Positions 11,862 to 22,000 of a stretch of DNA of 64,000 bases are shown here, piece after piece. The DNA comes from Trichostrongylus colubriformis. Lineage: Eukaryota > Nematoda > Chromadorea > Rhabditida > Trichostrongylidae. Every line of letters begins with the position of its first letter. The stretch's first letter is position 1. The translations under genes and the position numbers were made by a program. The stretch spans positions 23,983,886 to 24,047,885 of the forward strand of contig OZ022256.1 in NCBI GenBank assembly GCA_963978905.1, given 5' to 3'. The notes under the pieces were generated by a model that worked only from the letters and a program-made list of their open reading frames with translations, searched no databases and was not told the origin of the DNA.

Positions 11862-13120
11862 TATATATCCAGTATGAACCACAATGTTTTCGCAGAGCTG
11901 AACTGAGGTAGTTTTCCAAGCACGATGCGCACATGAGAATATTAACTTTTTCATATAAAATGTGTGTTGTATTTAATAAACTGATACACTTCAGAACTTT
12001 GTCCTCACGCTGCATTCAATGCCCCCTCTCAAGTTTTCATAGCCAGAAATGTGTTCATTAGGAAGTACGGCTCTTTTCAATATTAATTTGATCCATCACA
12101 AGAGATGGTCATGTGTGATGGATCAGGTTAATATTAGAAAGAGGGGATGCCGAGCATGCGTTAGAAAGTTACGTAGGAAGTCCCTCTCTCCGTTCACGTC
12201 CACGGCGCACGATGTAACTGGGCACCTACTCGGAGGCCCCGCCCTGTCGTCCGCCACTTTTGGAGAGTTGTATTTTAGCCGCACCTCACTTTTTCACGTA
12301 TAATTTTGCATGCGGCCCTTATTTAGTAAATGCACATAAATTTGTGAGTAACAGCAAAACTCCGTGCACGATTCCTTCAACAATACACCGTTTCTCTGTC
12401 ACTGTCATGCCTTTCACCATCTGTTTTCATTATGTCATCTGCATCTCGTGTGTAAAACCGGTCAAGGATCGCATGAACATGATGAACATTTATTACATGT
12501 TATAAAACATGTGAGTAAAAGTAACAGAACACAGACAACAAGTATTGAGAACAACGACTCGTTGACAAAGGAAAATAGCTGAAGTGTTAGCTGGCACGCC
12601 GGAGGTGATGAGATACTGCCCTCTTGAATTTTTTGAAAGAAGGAGGTATTTCCAATGTCTTGCTGATTTTTAGATATTGCATACCCGCGCGAAACGTAAA
12701 GAAGTTGCGTGGTGATGAGTGTTCAAAGCCATGCCACGTACAAATGCCTTTTTTCAAACTGATGAGAAACTCGGATAAGACCTCTGCACGCGCACCATTC
12801 AGTGGTTGTGGGCCACACATTGCATGGTTGCGAATTGCAAGCACAATTTTGGAGGGACAATCAATGTTTAAGGCAGCTATATACCTATCTGTCGTTTGAG
12901 CATCCCTTGTATCACTCACGCGGCATAAAACTATGTTACCTCGAACAATGCTTGGTCCCTCCCCCTGCATGCGCAAAAATTCCTAGTTCGACTCAGTGCA
13001 TGGACAGGGCATATAATGAACGAATGAATAGATGGAAATTTGATGATGGATGGGTAAAATGGATAAACTGCAGCTAGCAGATAGGTAGGAGACCCAACCT
13101 AGTGTATTGATCATATGCTT
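11862..13120. other. no supported gene
   Basis: A 129-codon frame at 12976-12587 (-) and an overlapping 91-codon frame at 12624-12899 (+) cover the same DNA without a recognised domain. A short inverted repeat lies around 12065-12132 (ATTAATTTGATCCATCACA and its inverse). No exon chain could be built. Confidence 0.35.
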
Positions 13121-13675
13121 AAAGGCAGCATTAGGAGAAAGTCGGACGAAAAGTAAAAGTAGTAGTGCATATGAAAGTCGAGATGCCTAGTAACAGGACA
13201 GTGGAGAAAAACGGATGGGAAATGACCAAAAACCCGAGAAATAGGACCCCCTTCCCACCGTTGGTTCTAGGCGCGGACGACCTTCCCGTCAAGGGAGGAG
13301 TAGTCTGATCTAGTTTTCCATTGGCATGTTGCCAAGTAAACACAAGGGAATGTTTGGAAATACGACAGCATCTACTGTTTGGAGTGAGCTTCAAGCTAAA
13401 ACGGCGAAAGCGCGCCGCAAAACCTTCGATCCTGCCGCATCTCCTTGGCCGCTCCCACCCCAGTCAATCGGGAATTGCGTCATCGGGAGGCGGGACCGCT
13501 GTGTCCAAGAGGCGGAACCGCTGCATGGTAGCGGCGTTTTGCGGCGTTTCTGCAGCTCGGAGGGGCGCTTTTTCAGCGGGATTTCGCCACAAATAGCCTT
13601 CTTAGGCCAGGACTACCATGTGAGTGACTTCTTGTAGGGATTTCTCCATTACCACATTACCCCTAATGATGTCTT
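13121..13675. mobile_element. AAAGGCA-family element
   Basis: Left end TTAAAGGCAGCATTAGGAG and right end TACCCCTAATGATGTCTT form terminal inverted repeats. The interior holds CCCGAGAAATAGGACCCC, shared with the copies at 29587, 32619 and 37138. It is longer than most members (about 555 bp). Two overlapping open frames at 13321-13637 are probably chance. Confidence 0.55.
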
Positions 13676-13710
13676 CAAAGGAACCGGAAGGGGTCCGAAA
13701 CAAGAGGAAA

Positions 13711-13870
13711 ATGCGAAGAAATGAGCATTTGTAACGAACACTCAATGTTAGAAACGATAATCGGTGAAAAAAACCCAGATTAAAAAGCGCGACACTGCGG
13801 TGTGTATTCGCATCCCATTCGCATCAACACACTGACTATCCGAGTTGTCCGCTGTAGGAGACGGGCCGCG
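13711..13870. repeat. dispersed repeat, unduplicated copy
   Basis: This is similar over its whole length to 29221-29405: both contain GTAACGAACA, ATAATCGGTG, GTGTGTATTCGCATC and CCGAGTTGTCCGCTG in order. This copy lacks the 28-bp snap-back insertion found in the other. Confidence 0.6.
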
Positions 13871-13939
13871 GGCCAACGTTAGTTGTAGCACCTGACTCCC
13901 AGCGCAGTGCAGTGGCCATTCCCAATTACATTAGCATTC

Positions 13940-14143
13940 ATGTAAGTACATTTCGAAACAATCTAAGAAAGAACAAAGGCAAAAGCAAAAGGAAGGAACA
14001 ACTTTATAATAGAAACATCTCCCCTTGGCACCATGCCAAGGGGTCAAATTGGCGAGTCTGTGCAACGGCGGCCACTTAAACTCGTCCGAACTACGTCTGT
14101 TCACCGTAGGCCAAAATTACCCCCTTCTGGTGTCTGAGTTTGC
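13940..14143. repeat. partial copy of the sec-24.2 intron composite
   Basis: It starts TGTAAGTACAT and runs through GGCACCATGCCAAGG, CAAATTGGCGAGT and GCCAAAATTACCCCCTTCTG. It matches the outer end of the composites at 46891-47637 and 50535-51287. The GGGTCAAA insert and the other half are absent. Confidence 0.65.
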
Positions 14144-14422
14144 GGTAAGCGAGTGAGTAAGCGTTGTGGTCTACCTCTACAAGTCAAAAAATGCTTTTTA
14201 GGAGGCTGCGTAAGAATTATGTGATATTTGAGATTGCCGGTTGTATCCTCTTGTTGCTCGCTTGTTCGTGCTCGCAATTGCCCTCCATCAGGCCCACACC
14301 CGCTGCCTCTACTACCATGTTCATATAGTGTGCATTTCAATCCTACCCATACATTTCTTCATTTTATCCTTCCGTTTCTTTGTGTGATGGAGGATAATGT
14401 TTTTGGCATTATAGTCCCTCCC

Positions 14423-14670
14423 TGAAGTGCGCCGCACACTCGAATTCCATTCAGAATCGTGGTGATAGGTGAACGCGGTTTGGCAATGACTTGCCGGGCC
14501 AGTCAATGTACAAGTCAGCGCTTTTATCCTCCCAGCCGATTCTGGTACCAGTTCACCTACCCCGGAGTGACGGAGGATATGGTTAACCTAGACAGGCATT
14601 GATGCGGGATTGGATCCCCGCACCGTGAGAGTGAGAGCGTGCGCTACCTACCACTACACCAAGTGCGCTC
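14423..14670 (-). mobile_element. tRNA-derived SINE, copy 1
   Basis: On the - strand the head carries a split promoter: A-box-like TTGGTGTAGTGG and B-box-like GGGATCCAATCCC. A body follows, containing GATAAAAGCGCTGACTTGTA and ending near TCTGAATGG. Copies with the same order lie at 19869-20130 (+) and 22065-22318 (-). It would be transcribed by RNA polymerase III if intact. Confidence 0.65.
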
Positions 14671-15971
14671 TTCTCTTTCGTGTGAAATCCCACAAATCTG
14701 TGGATTGTACTTTACCTTGTCGACTTAACACGGCGATTTTAAGGCCACTACCATTGTGGATGGATATCGAAGGTGTGGACTGACCCAAAAGCTCTGATGC
14801 AAGTCCGGGGAGGCTAGCATTGCCACCTAACGGACCGACGCTGTTTTTGCTCACTTCAAATCGTGCCACCTCGTGTTGGCCACCAGAACAGTATTTTTCG
14901 GCTCATATAAAAGATATTTTACGATTTTGACTATGGTGAACAACATTTCTATCAGTTATTGTACCATTGTAAAAATTGGCTCGTGTTTAACACCACTGCT
15001 GGTATAACCCAATAATATAACCCAGTAGCCAACACGAAGATTTCTTAGTGGAGGTTGATGTTGTTCAGATTGTTAAAAACATTACAAGATATAGATATGT
15101 ATGACGCCACAAGCACTTAATGCTACGTCATTGCTTTTTGCATATGCTGCTAAAAGCGGTTGTTAAAATGAGCAACCTGCCGTCTGGTCTTTCTGAGTGA
15201 CCACGAAACGGTGGCGTGAATGTGGTGCACGTGGGACCACTGGTGAACCGTCGCATGCCACGGGTTCGACTTTCGTTTCTCCGTTTGCGAAGTAACGGTC
15301 GCGAACGAATGTCAATAGATCGAGCTTTCACTTTTTTTCTCGATCGCTCTGGAGCTCCTGACGTTCCATTGGGTTGGGAACACAGAAAATCTCACTCCCT
15401 ATAAAGACGACAGCATTATTAGATTACTTGTTTGTAAGGAGAACGAACTCAAAAAAGTGGTTCGAAAAATCAGCGCTTTTGCTAGCATACTTTTGAAAGG
15501 GGTATGATTCATTTATTCCGGGTGAATGTGGAATACTGAAGCACAAAAATAGCATTGAAGCCTATTTCGACAAGTATAGGCTAACTTCTTCATAGAAAAC
15601 AGATGCTGGAGGATTCCGGCTCAAAGCTGTAGTGACTGAACTAAACAAATACTGCCTGACCTCTCTGGCCCACAACATGAGCAAACATCTCGCCCTCTTT
15701 CTACCTTGCCTAACCACCTTTGCTCTTCCATCCTAAAACTCGGCTGTTTACTAAAACACACTGCTTTCATAAATTTTAAGAAGTTCGCCACCATCTGCAA
15801 TGACTAAGGCAGCCGTTAATCGATCGGAAGTGAAACACGTGCCTAAAAAGGTAGGTCATTTCGGCTTCATGCGACTTCCATTGTTGTGGTTCCTATTGAT
15901 TGAATCCTGAGCCTCACATCTTTGCAGTGTGTCCTTTTCATGAGAGCTACATACTACATCTTGTGTTTTTA
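14671..15971. other. no supported gene
   Basis: Open frames shorter than 75 codons only, none with a recognised domain. The stretch ends at the mariner insertion at 15972. Confidence 0.35.
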
Positions 15972-16827
15972 TTAGGTTGGAACATAATTTCTGTTACACA
16001 ATGACGAAAAATTTCAAATTTATTTTTCTTTATTTGTGTCTAACTTCAGTCAACTAAGTATGTACCATTATGATCAACAATATGTATATTGCCAGCGAGT
16101 AGGGACATAATAGATGCCTTGCTTGTAGAAGTCTGGGGATTTCTGGTCGAAGAAAGTCTGGAGGCCGATTTTGTGATCATCGTCATCTTTGAGCTGCCGT
16201 CCGTCGAGGAAGTGCGTCAGAGATCGGAATAGGTGGTATTCAGTTGGGGCCATGTCCGGAGAACACGGTGGTTGGGGGAGCTTCGTCCAACCAAGTTCCT
16301 GGATCCTTTGACACGCCAACTTTGCCACATGTGGGCGAGCGTTGTTGTGGAGGAAGAAGACTCGGTCCATTTTTCTGGTAAGTTTTGCAGCTACGGTGTC
16401 CAGTTGCCTGCAGTAGAGATCGGCAGTGACTGTCGTGTTGGATGGCAATTTTTTGCCCTTTTTTTTGAAAAATTTTTTTTTGAATTTTTTTCTTTGCAAT
16501 TTTTAGGAATTTTTCTCTGTTTCAATGTGAGTCGATCGAGCCATCCGGGTCGCCGCCATATGAGAGACAGTACCTGGGCCCATCGACTGGTTGATTCGGT
16601 TAGTGGCCTTGCATGCTGAGGAACCGGGGCGGTGTTCGTGAATTTCGCCCCTCTCGCGAAATTGTCGTAGATTCATTGCTAGTTGAAGCCATAGAGAATA
16701 TGAATGTGTTAATCAGTAGTCATTTTCACTCGCTTTATATACCCCCCACTACCAAATATTCGAGAAGCTTCCATAGTTTTCCCCAAGAAAAATAAAAAAA
16801 AGTAACAGAAATTATGTTCCAACCTAA
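15972..16827 (-). mobile_element. mariner-like element, internally deleted
   Basis: Inverted ends start TTAGGTTGGAACATAATTTC at 15972 and mirror at 16827, matching for about 26 bp. TA is present immediately outside both ends (15970-15971 and 16828-16829). At 856 bp it is shorter than a full mariner (about 1.3 kb). It encodes only the C-terminal half of a transposase on the - strand. It has the general organisation of hookworm mariners such as bandit, but I could not compare sequences. Confidence 0.85.
16074..16499 (-). pseudogene. mariner transposase C-terminal relic
   Basis: The catalytic region of a mariner transposase is recognisable from HNNARPHVAKLACQRI and PPCSPDMAPTEYHLF. The usual second catalytic aspartate in HDNARPH is N here, and the third, 35 residues on, is E instead of D (mariners use D-D34D). 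Downstream, the conserved NGTYLVD end is in another frame, so a frameshift lies near 16080. The N-terminal DNA-binding half is missing. It cannot be catalytically normal. Confidence 0.85.
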
Positions 16828-17134
16828 TACAAGACATTTCCACCAATACAGTGTGTCCCAAAAGTATAGGTCCACCCTATTTTTCATCCATATTTCAAGA
16901 ATGGACCAGTGATTCCTTTCCAAATTTTTATCTGTGGTACCTAATCACTGTAGCGATCAAAAGCCTCAGTAAAATTGGAGACATAAAACTGCAAAATTTT
17001 ATTTGCTTTTTTTTCAAAAATGAGGGTGTCCCAAAAGTATAGGTCCACTCAGCTTTTCCGCCTCGCTTTCATTGAAAGGTAAGTTGTGAAGTAGATGTGT
17101 TGACGCATCCTTCTGAGATTTACTCTACAGTGCC

Positions 17135-17405
17135 ATGCCACGCGGTACGCACTTATCCGCGTACGAAAAAGGACAAATTCTGGCCTACAAGGATGTGGGA
17201 TTCAGCAATAGCAAAATTTCTGAGAAGATGGGCCTATCCCACAACTTTATCAGCAGCTTCTGTCACACCATGGACCTATACGGAACAAAAAAGAGAAGTG
17301 GAAGGCCGCAGAAGCTTTCCGAGAAGCAGAAGCGTCGGATCCTCAACGCTGCGTCCAATTCCAGAAAGAGTGTTTGTCGGCTGTGCAGGGAACTGGCACC
17401 TAATG
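17135..17405 (+). pseudogene. Tc1-like transposase N-terminus, left arm
   Basis: Starts MPRGTHLSAYEKGQILAYKD, then a helix-turn-helix stretch (SNSKISEKMGLSHNFISSF) and a GRPQKLSEKQKRRIL block. These are typical of the paired-like DNA-binding domain of Tc1 transposases. The similarity to the right arm stops after RELAP, where the sequence runs into the reversed centre, so only the DNA-binding part is present. Confidence 0.8.
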
Positions 17406-17419
17406 TATGTATGTACCGC

Positions 17420-18134
17420 TGTTTATATGGTAGTAAATTACTTTCTAGAACGTCCTGATAAGCTCTGGAATCCATACGATGCGTCATGACTAGTATCCAG
17501 CTCTTACCAAAGCGAGAGAAGGCGGCCCAAACCATAACATTACCATCAGCAAATCCGCGCCTCGAGAAGTGGCGCGGCTCCTTCCTCAAACCCTTCCAAT
17601 GACTTGCCAAGCCATCGGGTTCATGCAGTTTGGACTTTTCTCATCAGAAAAGATACCGGCAACGCTATTACTGATACGCCGTGAACTATACTACGTCAAT
17701 AATGTAACCCTGCAGACTACCTCATCCCATTGATGCGTCCAGCTGACATTTTACTTGGCAAAATGGATTCGAGCTTCTTCGTGCGCCCTCGTGAGGCATG
17801 GCGTGGGCGAGAACCTTCTTCGCTCGATGTGTGGAGACGGCTTGAGCAGACGGTGCACAGCGCTTTTCGATACAGTAGGTGCCAGTTCCCTGCACAGCCA
17901 ATAATCACCCTTTCTGGAATTGGACGCAGCGTTGAGGATCCGACGCTTCTGCCTCTCAGAAAGCTTCTGCGACCTTCCACTTCTCTTTTTCGTTCCGTAC
18001 AGGTCCGTGGTGTGACAGAAGCTGCTGATAAAGTTGTGGGATAGGCCCATCTTTCCAGAAATTTGCGATTGCTGAGTCCCACATCCTTGTAGGCCAGAAT
18101 TTGCCCTTTTTCGTAAGTGCGTACCGCGTGGCAT
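17420..18134 (-). pseudogene. Tc1-like transposase, truncated and frameshifted
   Basis: On the - strand the start MPRGTHL is followed by the same helix-turn-helix as in the left arm, one frame break near the start (YEKGQILAYKD moves to another frame), then SKSAVHRLLK. In further frames come GIFSDEKS (first catalytic region) and KEPRHFSRR..DGNVMVWAAFS...LLPY. The segment that should carry the last two catalytic acidic residues is lost at the junction with the inverted arm. Confidence 0.8.
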
Positions 18135-18958
18135 GGCACTGTAGAGTTAATCTCAGACGGATGCGTCAACACATCTACTTCACAACTTACCTTTCAATGA
18201 AAGCGAGGCGGAAAAGCTGAGTGGACCTATACTTTTGGGACACCCTCATTTTTGAAAAAAAAGCAAATAAAATTTTGCAATTTTATGTATCCAATTTTAC
18301 TGAGGCGTTTGATTTCTACAGTGATCAGGTACCACAGATAAAATTTTGGAAAGGAATCGCTGGTCCATTCTGGAGATATAGATGAAAAATAGGGTGGACC
18401 TATACTTTTGGGACACACTGTACTCCGAACATAGTTCAAATTCACCGACAACCACATTGGATAACGAGTTATCGCAACCCTCCGTTGTCCAGAAAAAAAA
18501 CATCACAAAATGTTGAAAACCGATGGGTTTTACATTCTCTCTGTCAATCACTAGCGGTTTGTATTACCGGTAGCCCCTATTTCACCAATTGGGATTTTCG
18601 TGAGACACATAAAGAAAAAAGGAATCTGCTGTGAAAAAACAACGATCGTGCGTTACTTGTTTGCAGTCTTCTGTCACAAGTTTACATTTGGAAACTTCAT
18701 TTCGGCCAACTTTTCACTTCTGCGTTGTTTCGTAACGTATGTGTATGGCTCAGAACTTGAGAAGATGCAACCACTTGGCTGCGTCTCTTTAGGACAGAAT
18801 TTCGCAACGCGGCGTGCAGTGTGCCACGTTACGAAAGAGCTAGGGGCGCAGTAGTGCATGGATGGGCCCCAAAAAGGTCACTATATCATTAAAGCGTGTC
18901 GCCAAAGCTCAATCAGATATGGCGCATCTAGTTCGCACGCCGCACACCGCAGTACGCA

Positions 18959-18989
18959 GTCTTACTGCATATATCATATGCAGTAAGAC
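18959..18989. repeat. perfect 14-bp hairpin upstream of the APMAP-like gene
   Basis: GTCTTACTGCATAT, a 3-base loop, then its exact inverse. It lies 104 bases before the start codon chosen for the APMAP-like gene, in its likely 5' untranslated region or promoter. Confidence 0.85.
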
Positions 18990-19092
18990 GTCCTCCCCCA
19001 CCTCAATTAACGACTCCTCTCAACCAGCACTTCTGACATCGTGCTGGAAGCCTACTGAACCACGTAGCAGAAATGAAACAGTTCTACCGTCC

Positions 19093-22000
19093 ATGTTAAG
19101 GCTTAAACGGGAGAGTATGGACGGTACTGTATGTCAAGGAAATTCAGCAAGCCTGAGACTCTCTGAGAACACGAGATTTTCATCACTTTTTAGCATTTTT
19201 TTGAGTAGCCTGTGCTTATTAGAAAAACTTACCGGCCTTCCTTTTTTTTATTTTCCATATCAGTATCTAGGGTGGTTACTTGCTTTCAGCCCGATGAAAC
19301 AGCCGCAAACAAGCCGCTACTGATCGTTTCAGCTGTCGTAGCTTCAGTAGCAGTCGCTGTTGCCTGCACACACCTTTTTGTTTCCAGTCCGATTGACCCC
19401 GTCGAATTTAGGTTGGTGAGTTTTCAAAAACCACTTTTTTGTAAATTAAATTGTTGAAGGTAAAATGGTTAAAAATTAGTTTCTGCTGTATTAGAAAAAT
19501 GCGTGGAATAAACGGAATCAAAAACAAAGCTCTTGTTTTTTTTTCAGCTTGCCTCCACCGCTCCCATTCGTGAAGGAATTAGCTCCAAATCAGCGATTAG
19601 CGGAAGCCGAACTTTTGTTGGAAGACCAAATCTACGGGCCGGAGTCGATTGCTGTGAATAGGAAGACGAAAAAGATATATACTGGACTCAAAACGGGCCT
19701 CATCTGTGAGATTGAGCTCGATGGAAAGGTCAGTGGAATACGTGGATGAACACGAGAGGAAAACTATGCTTACTGGAATTACTTTTCACTTGCTCTGGTT
19801 CACCTTTCAGTCGTTCAGTACGCATGTAATATGAATATTAACGAATTATTTTGTGGGAATTTTTCCAAACGGATGGGCGGAGGTGGTCTAGTGAGAAGTG
19901 GCGAGCATTCTCACTCTCACGGTGCGAGGGTCAAACCCCGCATCAACGACCGCCCAGGCCATTCAAGCCTTTAATCGTCCCGGTGAATTAGTCTGTAACA
20001 GAATGGTCTGAGAGGATAAAAGCGCTGACTTGTATATCGTCTGGCCCACACAATTCATTATAGGGCCGAATTGCATTTACCTTCCACTATGATTCTGAAT
20101 GGAATTAGAATGTGCGACGCATTCCGCAGAAGAGATTGATTAAGCCAAAAACTTTATTGTTTATCCTTTATGTTTCTGGCAACCGTATCAACTCTCCAAA
20201 AATTGTCAAAGGTCCTGAGATCATTCCAAACTCCAGGAGCTGTCATTGACCGATCGAACACCTCTCACTTTGCCTATTGCGCTTCACACGTCAGCAACGA
20301 TTGCTGCGAATCTGCCCCTACGAGTTTCAGTGAATTATATTTTGCATTTCGTGTGCTTTCCCAGCGTTTCTGGAGACAAAAATATTAACCGGGGCGGAAA
20401 GTGGTAGTACTGGTTCGGCTGACGAGGAAACCTTATTGTCCCCTGTCGCTATTGTGGCAGACGTTCACCACATCACTGAGGTACGATCGAAGGCGCGTTG
20501 GTGTTGGGGGGTGTAGGTTGGGACACACGAATCTAGGCCATGACCCTGTAACAGCCTGTGGCCTTTGACCTAAGCCTTAAATAATTCAGACAATTTGTTC
20601 ATGTAAATCGTGTCCTCCTTGCAAGTCTGTTCTGTAATATAGTCAAATTGTCTGAATTATTCATGTCACAGGGCAAAGGCCACAGGCTGTCACAGGGTCA
20701 CGGCCGAGATTCGTGTGTCCCACCGTCACCCTGGTGTTGGGTAATATGCAGCACGCGACGCGCTCACTTGTGGTGGAAGGGGCACGATGAATGCGAAAGT
20801 TCGTCTATCAATCAGCGTAGAGCGTGCTTAAGGGCTGTAATAGGGGTAATGTGTGTAATGAGATTTCTGATAAGCCATCCAAATAAAAGCCACGGGCCTG
20901 AGATACTGTACGTGGCAAAATTTCAGTTGAGAAAAGCGCCTCTAAGCTTTGGAGGAGGGGTCTTTTACAAGCTGACGTTTTTGACCCAGCTCGCCCTTTT
21001 TGCCTTTTTTCACCTCAGCCCGTCCCTTTCGAGAAGCAAGTGCGGGAAGAGTGTCGTAATTCTCGGGTTTTTGGTCGTTTCATTCCGTTTCTTATTCACA
21101 TTCCTACCACTGACCACCAGCTTTCCTATTCAAAATTTTTTCACATTCGGCTCGAATCCTTCCTATGATTGACAGCCTTTAAAAGGCCAAAACACCTTTT
21201 ATTGCTGGTTGCACCACAAGTTACTTTTTTGTTAGGTGAAGGTCGAAAGCGTGGTGAAACAAAAGTTCCAGCTAACAATCTTGCTTTAGAAGGTAAGGTA
21301 AAAGCACAACAGTAGTGATCGTAATGTTTTAGGGGAAAATTTTGCGGGCCGTCCGACTTACATCGCTGGAAGGATGTGATGGCTCCTATCATTCCATGCC
21401 AAAATGTGGCCGTCCATTAGGAATGAGGTAATCAACTTATACGAAGCCATGTACATGGAAAATTCTGTGTAGATGTCTGACTATGCAGGGAAAGTTGATG
21501 AATCACTCGCTTTCCTGCGCGTACTGAGCAAATGAACGCCTACTAGAAAGCTCAAAAATTGCAGCTGCCACTGAAAAATGATCTCTTCTACTGTGATTGT
21601 TTCAGAATTCATCCCCAAACAGAAGAACTTTATGTCTTGGACGCTTACCTTGGGTTATTCTCGATAAATTGGGAGACAGGTAATTTCCCCATTTCATTAG
21701 CATGTGCTTGCCTTTGTTATAATTGCATTGTGAGGTGATTTTTATGTACACACATTACAGTTCACGTTATACTATAAGAGCACCACCGATCACTTACATG
21801 TGCATCGGAGCCCATAAAGCGGTGCGCTCTACTATTCCCATAATGTAGGCACTTGACATGCTTATGTAGCGAAAATAGTCAAAGGAACGAAAGTTTCAGC
21901 AAGGTGAAAAGAAAGAGCCATGCATCCTGCTGAAAAGGGCATTTTTCCCTTGCAGAGTTCTCTGAAATCGTGAGCATAAAAATTGTTGCACACCTCTCAA

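Larger units (their letters stand above)
16849..18420. mobile_element. Tc1-like element with both ends derived from one end
   Basis: Ends are CAGTGTGTCCCAAAAGTATA at 16849 and its inverse at 18420, with TA outside each (16847-16848 and 18421-18422). The inverted arms are very long, about 550 bp (16849-17402 and 17878-18420). Each arm carries the element's end plus the start of a transposase gene. The centre (17403-17877) holds the middle of one transposase on the - strand. The original second terminus is therefore replaced by an inverted copy of the first. Confidence 0.85.

Noticed and set aside
20364..20481. Possible extra APMAP exon (reading FLETKILTGAES..VAIVADVHHITE)
   Set aside because: It has a CCCAG acceptor and a GAG/GTACGA donor, but it would sit between two phase-0 junctions. 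Starting at the acceptor in phase 0 gives a stop after seven codons, and the open frame does not join in phase. The flanking exons already join smoothly (ELDGK to GKILRAV).
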